A stretch of 64,000 bases of DNA from Sarcomyxa edulis (lineage: Eukaryota > Basidiomycota > Agaricomycetes > Agaricales > Mycenaceae), in NCBI GenBank assembly GCA_009761415.1, contig QUOL01000001.1, positions 3,844,001 to 3,908,000 of the forward strand, read 5' to 3'. This document shows positions 56,956-64,000 of the stretch, in pieces. A program made the position numbers and the translations under genes. The stretch's first letter is position 1; each line of letters opens with the position of its first letter. Below the pieces are notes generated by a model that made no database searches, was not told the origin of the DNA, and saw only the letters and a program-made list of their open reading frames with translations.

Positions 56956-57795
56956 CTAGTACACGTATCCCAAGAGCTTTCCTCCGATGTTTTTGCGACG
57001 GGCCTCTTCGTGGTCCAAAATTCCTGACGAGGTGGTCTGCAATATCCATTAGGACTCTGACCGAGTAACTTGAAGTTGGTGTGCTCACCAAGATGATGAT
57101 ACCAAAGGCACGAGCGGGGAGCAACAAGTTGACCCAGGACTCAATCTGGTTGACCTGGACGTTGAAGCGGGGAGAGATGACACCGGTCTTGTTGAGACGG
57201 CCGTTCAACTGGATGACGATCTTTCCAGCGCGATGATCATCGATGATCTCGAACTCTCCGATGTAGCCTGAAGAGGAGGTGATGTGAGTAAGGAACAGAA
57301 CAAGGTAGAGATGGAGATGAATGAAAGGAAATGAAAGAGAAAGATGTAGACTCTGCAGTGAACTCAGATCCGTGGATAGTTTTGTGGGATGCGCGTTATT
57401 TGGTTATGAGAGCCAGTTTATATTTCGGAGCGTTAAAACGAGGGGCGGGTGGGAGCGAGACCTCGTCGATCGTAGTTATCGCTCCGAGGAAGACAAGAAG
57501 ATAGAAAATAAAATAGAATATGCGATGATGAAACGAGGCTCACCATGACGCTGCATGACACTCAAGAACTTGACGACGACCTTGGAGGAAGGACGGATGA
57601 GCACCTGACGCTTGCCTCTGCGCTCGGCATTGACAATGTTGTTCTGGAATGAAGATGCAGATTGTCAACCGCAAGATACCAAACCATGCCACAGAGAGAA
57701 CATACAAGGCAATCGTTCTAACATACAAGTCAATAAACGAGGTACACCGTAGACATTCAAGGAGAGCGACTCACCAGGACGGATACGCGGACCAT
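56956..57795 (-). CDS. RPS22: 40S ribosomal protein uS8 (RPS22/RPS15A)
   Basis: Small-subunit ribosomal protein that binds 18S rRNA. Coding exons: MVRVSVL (57775-57795), a 12-nt microexon NDCL (57706-57717), [20 protein letters not shown] ... SVMQRH (from 57643), then [20 protein letters not shown] ... [12 protein letters not shown], and a last exon [20 protein letters not shown] ending LLGYVY at 56956. Length 130 aa, as usual for eukaryotes. The intron between QRH and GYIG is about 270 nt, much longer than its neighbours, and holds a candidate H/ACA snoRNA. The gene diverges from the eS17 gene. Confidence 0.95.
57342..57490 (-). ncRNA. candidate H/ACA-box snoRNA in uS8 intron 3
   Basis: Read on the minus strand, hairpin 1 has an 8-bp lower stem TCGGAGCG/CGCTCCGA, an internal loop (ATAACTACGATCG against TTTAA, like a pseudouridylation pocket) and an upper stem ACGAGG/CCTCGT. 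A hinge follows with ATATAA, fitting the ANANNA H box. Hairpin 2 is closed by GGCTCT/AGAGTC, and one base after it comes ACA, then two bases to the expected 3' end. Total ~149 nt is normal for the class. In budding yeast an RPS22 intron hosts the H/ACA RNA snR44, so the location is also suggestive. The target is not determined. Confidence 0.6.
57706..57717 (-). other. 12-nt microexon of uS8 (Asn-Asp-Cys-Leu)
   Basis: AACGATTGCCTT is flanked by TTAG (acceptor) and GTATGT (donor). It restores [18 protein letters not shown], which is required by the strongly conserved uS8 N-terminus. Without it the protein would lack four conserved residues. The introns on either side are 57 and 62 nt. Confidence 0.85.
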
Positions 57796-58191
57796 GTTGT
57801 ATGACTAGGAGGGGTTGGCGAGGGGGAGTGGGCGGCTGGGTAGACAGGTAGAGGTTTGGGGTGGTAAGTACGGAATATACCCAGGATGAGTGTCGTGCTA
57901 CGAAAAGCGCGATTCAAACGGGCTGAAAAGAAAACAACACAGAATGAGGCGCAGTCATCGTTGCCCTCTCGACACAATGAAGGTCATATTTACCTGGATG
58001 TTTTTTTTCGGAGAGTCTTGAGGAGCAACAACGGACGAGCCACGAGTAATAAATTATTATAATTATGAATGTTGGAGGAAATAGCGTGGGAATGAGCTGT
58101 ATAGCTAGAGTAATTTGGTGTGAAAGTGGCTTAGTAAGCACCCAGCCCGAAAGTCTAACCGTGTAAACCGACAGCCTCCACTTCATACAAC
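57796..58191. promoter_or_regulatory. divergent ribosomal-protein promoter (uS8 / eS17)
   Basis: Only 396 bp separate the two start codons, so the two small-subunit genes share their upstream region. An AT-rich core (TAATAAATTATTATAATTAT) lies near 58040-58065, and T-tracts near 57999. No defined element is claimed. Confidence 0.7.
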
Positions 58192-58863
58192 ATGGTGAGT
58201 AGCCATTCTACGAAACCTGCTCTATGCAGGTCGGGATGCTGATGGTCGTTTTTATAGGGCCGCGTTCGTACCAAAACCACCAAGAGGGCTTCCCGAGTCT
58301 TGATTGAAAAATAGTAAGCACAACGAGGAGCAGGCTAATGTGTAAAAACTAATAGCCATACAGCTACCCCCGTCTTACCCTCGACTTCCACACCAACAAA
58401 CGTATTATCGATGAAGTCGTGCGTAAAAACCAGTGGAAAAACATGGATTCGATCAATTAACACCATTTCACAGGCCGTCGTTCCTTCGAAACGTCTGCGC
58501 AACAAGATCTCGGGATTCACCACTCACTTGATGAAGCGTATTCAGCGTGGCCCCGTTCGTGGTATCTCCTTCAAGCTGCAGGAAGAAGAGAGAGAGCGCA
58601 AGGACAACTACGTCCCTGAAGTCTCTGCTCTCGATGTCAGCGGTGGTCTTGAGGTTGATCAGGATACCAAGGTGCGTCGCCTCGCCTTCTGTAAAAGCTT
58701 GAACCAAACTAACGGATGGCTACTGTTATCTTCGTAGGCTCTCCTCCACTCGTTGAACTTCGACTCCATCCCAGTCACCGTGATTATCCCCACCGTGGCT
58801 GTTCCCGAACGTGGACCCCGTCGTGAACGACGGAACGTTCCTGGTGCTGCTCCCCGAACATGA
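58192..58863 (+). CDS. RPS17: 40S ribosomal protein eS17 (RPS17)
   Basis: Small-subunit ribosomal protein. Exons 58192-58194 (ATG alone), 58258-58313, 58364-58418, 58474-58671 and 58738-58863 join to the family sequence: [97 protein letters not shown]. The first exon codes only the start methionine, with the intron following directly (ATG|GTGAGT), a layout common for ribosomal-protein genes. Full length of about 145 aa. Confidence 0.95.
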
Positions 58864-59357
58864 TTTTAACGTCTACGAGTCGGTTGGTTGTGGCCTTTTG
58901 ATGAGATGAGGGTGGCGCTGGTTCGGTTGTCTATGCGTTAGGATGATACTATGTACGCCCTTCTACATGCCAAAATTCTATGCTCGCCTTGGGGAGTCTA
59001 TTTGAGCTGTGAATCACTTCAAAAGGCTTGGTTTAAGGTTGGGATGCATCTTTTTTTGAGGTTTTGAGATAGGACGACATCGTTCGAATGTGCTGGCCTT
59101 CTCATGGAGTGCAGTCTGTCAATTACGACGCCACAAGACTTGTTGTCCCCGATCGGGACCGCTCCCCCTAAATCTTCTATCCTCCTTAGATTTCTACTGA
59201 CCGCATCTGTTTCCTCCTCTAACAACTGTTTCCTCCTCTAACATTCCTCCAAGAACTCCAGATATCTCCTAACATACCCCTCATCCACTGACGACATTCT
59301 GGGAAACATCCGTCCGTACTAACCCGCCCAGGCCGAAATTGTGCCCCCTTTCTTCCC

Positions 59358-60426
59358 ATGGGCGCCTCCAAGCTCCCAGACTCTCCCAAAAGAATTCCCG
59401 ATCTATGGTTCGAAGATGGCAATGCGATACTCCAAGCAGAACAGAATTTCTTCCGTGTTTACACTGGGATACTCTCTGCGAGATCCACCGTTTTTCGAGA
59501 CATGTTCTCTTTCCCGCAGCCACAGCCGCGACCGCAATTAGCGACTGAGGATGAGGATGAGGATACGATGGAAGGATGTCCACTCATTGTGCTGCATGAT
59601 AGCGCGGAGGATGTTACTTATTTCTTGAAGGCGATATATGATTCAGGGTGAGTTAATACTGTTGATGGTTTGAACTGCAATTTTTCCTGACCGGCCAAGT
59701 AAACCGCACAGGTTCTTCGAGCCAGCACCTGCTGCCTCGGAATTCGCTATAATATCTGGCGTCCTACGGCTGAGCAATAAATACGACGTCGAGTACCTCA
59801 AACGCCGAGCTCTTCTCCACCTCTGCCCACTGGCCCCAATGACACTAAAAGAATTCGATAAATCTCAAAATCAGAAGCATGCACACTCGCAAGCTTTAGA
59901 TTTCGCATCAGTCTCACTTGCAAGGGAAGTAGACGCATTATGGATGCTCCCTACGCTCATGTACGCTGTCTGCCAATACCCAATCGAAGACATACTAGAC
60001 GGTAACATCAACACCCTCTCGGAGGACACAACCTCCGCTCTTCGGCACGGGCTCTCATTCAACGACATCCGAACATGTCTTTCGGCACGACAAGCCCTCA
60101 TCAGCATTACCGCCACCAAAATCTCCCGATTCCTACGGTGCGAGACGATCACAGCGGGATGTACGAGACCCAGTATGTGTAGGCTCTGGCGGTTCACGCT
60201 ATTGAACAATGGAATGGATTCGTTGCAGGTGCCTACGCCTTTGACGACTGGGAGTGAGATTGATTGGGATGATTATGCGGTTCATGCTTGTGAGGCATGT
60301 GTGGTAGCGGCGAAGGAGAGACAGAGGGCGGATAGACAGGCTTGTTGGGATAAGTTGCCTGCTGTGTTTGGGCTGCCGGACTGGGATATGTTGACCCTCA
60401 TGAGGAAGGCTGCCATCGGGGTGTAG
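59358..60426 (+). CDS. BTB/POZ-domain protein
   Basis: Two exons (59358-59647, 59712-60426) join in phase, giving about 334 aa from MGASKLPDSPKRIPDLWF. The BTB fold is visible: WFEDGNAILQAEQNFFRVYT, LSARSTVFRDMFSFPQP, CPLIVLHDSAEDVTYFLKAI, YDSGFFEP, and VLRLSNKYDVEYLKRRALLH. The C-terminal half (QALDFASVSLAREVDALWML, CEACVVAAKERQRADRQACW) is the helical region typical of the large agaricomycete BTB family. BTB proteins dimerise and often act as adaptors for CUL3 ubiquitin ligases or in transcription; the role here is unknown. Confidence 0.85.
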
Positions 60427-60664
60427 CCTTGTATCTATATTTAGATAGGAGTTGCTTGTCACCGGCACTGTGACCAAACAACCACCCAAAAGGGAAGCGT
60501 GACCCAAAAGGGGAATCGTTGTATTCTTATTGTGATCGGGAAGTGATCGGCTATTTTTATCTTCCCATTCAGGTGCTGTTTCAAGAACAATGCCAACTCC
60601 TCGTCTTTTGTTCTCGTCCTTATATTTACCAGACCAGAAGCAATGATACTCTTCATCTTCCCTA

Positions 60665-61489
60665 ATGTCTCCCTCTTACGCACTACCAGCCGACCAACGT
60701 ACTCGTCTTATTCGTTCCACTAGAAAATTAGAAGCCGTCCTAGGCGCAACACCTCACCTCGTCGACGCACCTGCAGTATACCTCCTCCCCATAGGATCAA
60801 CCACAAGCACAAAAGCACTCCGTCGCGAGGGCAGGATATTCACCCATTCTGCATCGTCTTCCGTCTCTTCTTTCTCTTCCTACGACTCCATCTCGTCTTC
60901 CGATTTTTATTCTTCAGAATCCGAGGCGTCTCGTTCTCCTTCACCTGTCAACGCACACCCTCACCCATTCGAATCATCAGCCTCCTTGGCTTTGTACACG
61001 CCTATCCCACACAAGAAATTCAATATCAAATCGAAATCAAAATCACGATCTAATGTCCCACTTCCACGACCCCTCCTTCTACGCCTGCAAGCCGTACCAC
61101 TCCCACATTCCACAACCTCAATCCCGTCCACACCTCTCTCACCCACCACCCTAATAAGCCCCACTGCCAGCCCCACACCAACCGCCATCACATTCCACGC
61201 CAGTGATCTAGACACCCAATGTGCGAAACGCAAGAAACTCGCAAAGTTGACGCGGACATTGGGCGAGAACGTTCCTCCTGAACTCGTCTTTCCGCCTGGG
61301 AGATACCGTAACCGCAGGAGGAGTGCTTCTGTGAACCTCGTTTCAGGGTCAGTGTCGGAGTCAGTGGGGCGGAGGCCGAGGGAGTACGAGTATGAGTATG
61401 GATATCGGAGGGAACAGGGATGGAGTGGGGAATGGAATAATAAGGATATGGAGGATGTGCGTAAGGCTCTGAGAGCTCTGAAGGTCTAG
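60665..61489 (+). CDS. basidiomycete protein of unknown function
   Basis: Single-exon frame of 274 aa from MSPSYALPADQRTRLIRSTR to KDMEDVRKALRALKV. The N-terminal block (RKLEAVLGATPHLVDAPA) and the C-terminal block (CAKRKKLAKLTRTLGENVPP, ELVF) look conserved and flank a Ser/Pro-rich, probably disordered middle. A basic cluster (KSKSKSRS) near residue 125 could be a nuclear localisation signal. No catalytic motif. Confidence 0.72.
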   Translation: MSPSYALPADQRTRLIRSTRKLEAVLGATPHLVDAPAVYLLPIGSTTSTKALRREGRIFTHSASSSVSSFSSYDSISSSDFYSSESEASRSPSPVNAHPHPFESSASLALYTPIPHKKFNIKSKSKSRSNVPLPRPLLLRLQAVPLPHSTTSIPSTPLSPTTLISPTASPTPTAITFHASDLDTQCAKRKKLAKLTRTLGENVPPELVFPPGRYRNRRRSASVNLVSGSVSESVGRRPREYEYEYGYRREQGWSGEWNNKDMEDVRKALRALKV

Positions 61490-62451
61490 CTGGGCATGGG
61501 CATGCTCAACGTGCAGCTTCGAGGAAGGAAAGGGGAGGATGTGCAGGTTCACATCTACGACGTTAACGACCTTTACGGTTTTCAGCTCAGTTGGACGTTC
61601 CTAAAAATTGAATCATCACGATCATCTTCTAGTTCATATACCGTACCTCCGCGATACCTCATAATTATTTGGACTTGTACCCTTGTAAATGTATCCACTA
61701 ACCTATCTATTCGATATATTGAATGTAGCCTTTGTGATCCGAGTCAATAACAGGTACTCACTTGGAACTTGAAGCTTGCAAGCATTATGATTACTCGATC
61801 GATATCTTGATTGCCCCCCATTGGTCGTAAGTGATCTGGAGAGAAGGAGCGTTGGCTAGGCTGAAAGGCCGAATCACCTGGCACGGGGCCAGTGTGGCTA
61901 CATAATCAGAATCGACGTTGAAAGCCTGGAGAAGTCGCAGCCTGAGAATGGAGCGCGCTAGTTGATTGACTTGGCAGGATAGTTGTAGAGGGTAGTGGAC
62001 CGTCTCGGAATGCCAGATGAACCACGATAGTGTGACATCAAATTCGAAGGAACAGGAGACACTCGTTACACATAACATTTTGTCCCTTGAGATTGGATAT
62101 TGATCAGCCCAGGATATGATACAGCTAGATACGGATACAAAATATATGTATAGGTAGAATCAACCGTGACGCTTGCTCGAGAAAAGACGAATCACCCACA
62201 TTCCACCAGAATGAGACGTCTTCAACACCTCCCCTCCCCTCCCCTTCGCGTGGTCGACCGGTGGGTGTGTACAATGCAATATGCATGACGATAATGGACA
62301 GAAGCAAATGCCGCGCGTCGATCTGCCTATCGATGATTGGCGTTTCCCAAGAGATACAATATGCACACGAGCATGTGGGGGGTCGTCCCATGCCGATTGA
62401 AATCCGTTTCCGAGTGAATGTCCATATTCCGCCTCTGAGCAGACAAAGTCT
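61490..62451. other. convergent intergenic region
   Basis: 3' flanks of two convergent genes. Weak frames only; no RNA gene or repeat recognised. Confidence 0.45.
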
Positions 62452-63915
62452 TCACTCCTCGTCCGAGTCCTCCAACTTGATGATCTTCGAGTTCTTCCGA
62501 AGATGTGTTGTGTGATGTTCCGATTTGATGTTGTTCCGGGTATAAGGGTGAAATTGCTTCGAGCGGGTATTGATAGCGTGGTATGGGTGGGGTCGTGTCG
62601 ACGATCCGGCGAGGGGGGTGGAGTGGATGTGAGTTATGTCAGGTTTGGTTTCTTCTTCTTCTTCGTTGAGTTCTTCGTCGTCATTGTTGTGGATTGCTTC
62701 ATCCTCGTCCACCTTCATATCCTCCCCATCTTCGCCATCATCCTTCCTGTGACCTTCGTCTTCGTCTTTCTCATCTTCCTCCTCCCCGAAGATCTCACGT
62801 TCCAACTGCCTTTGATCCTCTTCGTCTCTCTTGACAGCGGTCGTTTCTGGGATGTCGGTCTGCAGTTTATTGACGTCACTCTTGACTTTCTTGATGGGGT
62901 AGTTTGGTAAGGGTGGCTGGCCTTTCAGGCGCTGCGATGGAAAAGAAGTTCAGACGCGTCGGCAAAGTTTGAAAGAAGAAGACGTACTCGGAACTCGAAC
63001 CGACACATCATGTATCCTGCTTTCCCGCGCTCTCTCCAAGCGGAAACGACCTTGTAGAGACCGTCGTAACGATATCTGGATATATGATCGATTTAGCACG
63101 TCGAGGGAATGTTGAACAGAGGGGAAAGTGCTGACCCAGAAATTGGGGCGTACGTAGAGTTAGGATTCGGCCCTCGGACGACACGTACGGGGGTACCATG
63201 TATGCAAGACATCTGAAAAGGAGTTCAGGATTGTATCGACTACGTTCTCGGAAGACTCACCTTGAGTGCCTTGTTACCGTATACCCATTCCTGATCTCGG
63301 GCTTGTGGGCCTTCCCATAGCTATAGTGCATAGACTATTGTAAATTTGAGAGTGTATCTAGAAGTTCAAGATCACGTACCGTCTTTCCCTTGAGCTGATC
63401 CATCTTTGTTCCGGATGTATCACGACCACCTATAGATGAGATGACTTTCGTATCGGTTCTTAAGAGGGTGGCCTGCATGCATACCTTTACCTGTGAAGAG
63501 TCTGCCACTGGTATGAGAATACTGGAATCAGTCGTAAATCGAAGGGACTTACATGGTCTTTCCATAATCCGCATCGTCCGCATATCCTCCCGACCTATAC
63601 AAGCATTGTTCAATAACTCTGTAAAGACGGAATTGCTGGAAGACACGCACAGCACGATCGAATAAGCGCCATCAACGGCCGTCCCGTGTATTCCGCTTTG
63701 GAGAGGAGCATGTACACCAGCTTGACTACATTCAGCGCGATTGGGAAATGTCTTTCCAACGGGTACGCCTGGAATGTGCCCGTGTGTTTTGCTGTAGGAT
63801 CGAGGGTGATTAGGACAATAATAGGTTATGATAAGTTACTTATAAGGAGATTCGGCGCTACTTACGGATTGATGCCGGGCGCTCGTTCGATCTTGACCCC
63901 AGTGAAGGGTGCCAT
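62452..63915 (-). CDS. SRA-YDG domain protein (modified-cytosine reader)
   Basis: SRA domains bind hemimethylated or oxidised methylcytosine by base flipping. Start MAPFTGVKIERAPGIN is at 63915. The next exon carries the fold: GHIPGVPVGKTFPNRAECSQ, AGVHAPLQSGIHGTAVDGAY, SIVL; then GGYADDADYGKT, GRLFTGGRDTSGTKMDQLKG, QEWVYGNKALK, TPVRVVRGPNPNSTYAPIS, GYRYDGLYKVVSAWRERGKA and GYMMCRFEFRLKGQPPLPNY. The C-terminal tail from about 62880 down is strongly acidic (EREIFGEEEDEKDEDEGHRK) and ends KIIKLEDSDEE. No RING or PHD finger is seen, so it is a stand-alone SRA protein rather than a full UHRF1. One intron choice in the middle (around 63495-63556) is uncertain. Confidence 0.85.
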
Positions 63916-64000
63916 TTTCTGTATTCGTCAGTTTATAGCAAAGAAAGGGAGATGTAGGACTTTGTTCAGAGATTCAATCAAGTTCGTCCACGAGGACGTA

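Noticed and set aside
1..64000. CRISPR arrays, bacterial operons, ribosome binding sites
   Set aside because: Spliced eukaryotic genes throughout; the tandem arrays lack the repeat-spacer pattern of CRISPR.

Overview
The window is nuclear DNA of a filamentous basidiomycete, most likely an agaricomycete. Genes are packed with short introns of about 50-65 nt with GT-AG ends. Core genes give clear basidiomycete-style proteins, among them GCN2, CHK1, uS8 and eS17. There is a CBM1-bearing GH10 xylanase and a GH13 amylase with CBM20, and the mobile elements include a KDZ transposase with cysteine-cluster companions. Coding coordinates below come from joining exons by eye using splice sites and family conservation, so individual junctions are inferences.

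Left part (1-16.5 kb). A gene tail is followed by a duplicated ~300-bp block and a five-exon flavin-dependent halogenase swollen by in-frame tandem repeats. Next come a 1.1-kb TTAA-flanked terminal-inverted-repeat element and a family-16 protein methyltransferase, also repeat-expanded. A ~28-exon GCN2 (eIF2alpha kinase) and CHK1 (DNA-damage checkpoint kinase) follow, both on the minus strand.

Mobile-element island (16.5-43.3 kb). A complete Tc1/mariner element with TA target duplication sits 43 bp in front of the CHK1 start. A Helitron comes next, with a HUH Rep domain, a PIF1-type helicase and a C-terminal ubiquitin-peptidase-like domain. Its reading frame is broken once, at an A10 run. The KDZ neighbourhood holds a proline-rich protein with a 16-aa repeat, a cysteine-cluster protein, an RNase H1 N-terminal-domain protein, several tandem-repeat arrays, and a KDZ transposase carrying a C-terminal Ulp1-type protease. 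A 117-aa unknown protein and a 0.9-kb minisatellite close the island.

Right part (44-64 kb). This is ordinary housekeeping and secretome territory. It contains an MFS drug-type transporter, a divergent pair of small unknown genes, a secreted alpha-amylase with CBM20, a secreted CBM1-GH10 xylanase and a Dgk1-type CTP-dependent diacylglycerol kinase. The ribosomal-protein genes uS8 and eS17 share a divergent promoter. The window ends with a BTB protein, a basidiomycete unknown and an SRA-YDG (modified-cytosine reader) protein.

Most notable: (i) a 12-nt microexon and a likely intron-hosted H/ACA snoRNA in the uS8 gene; (ii) two unrelated DNA transposons in one island that each end in a ubiquitin/SUMO-type cysteine protease domain; (iii) the Helitron frame break in a homopolymer and its in-frame upstream extension; (iv) repeat expansion across several neighbouring genes of the left part.
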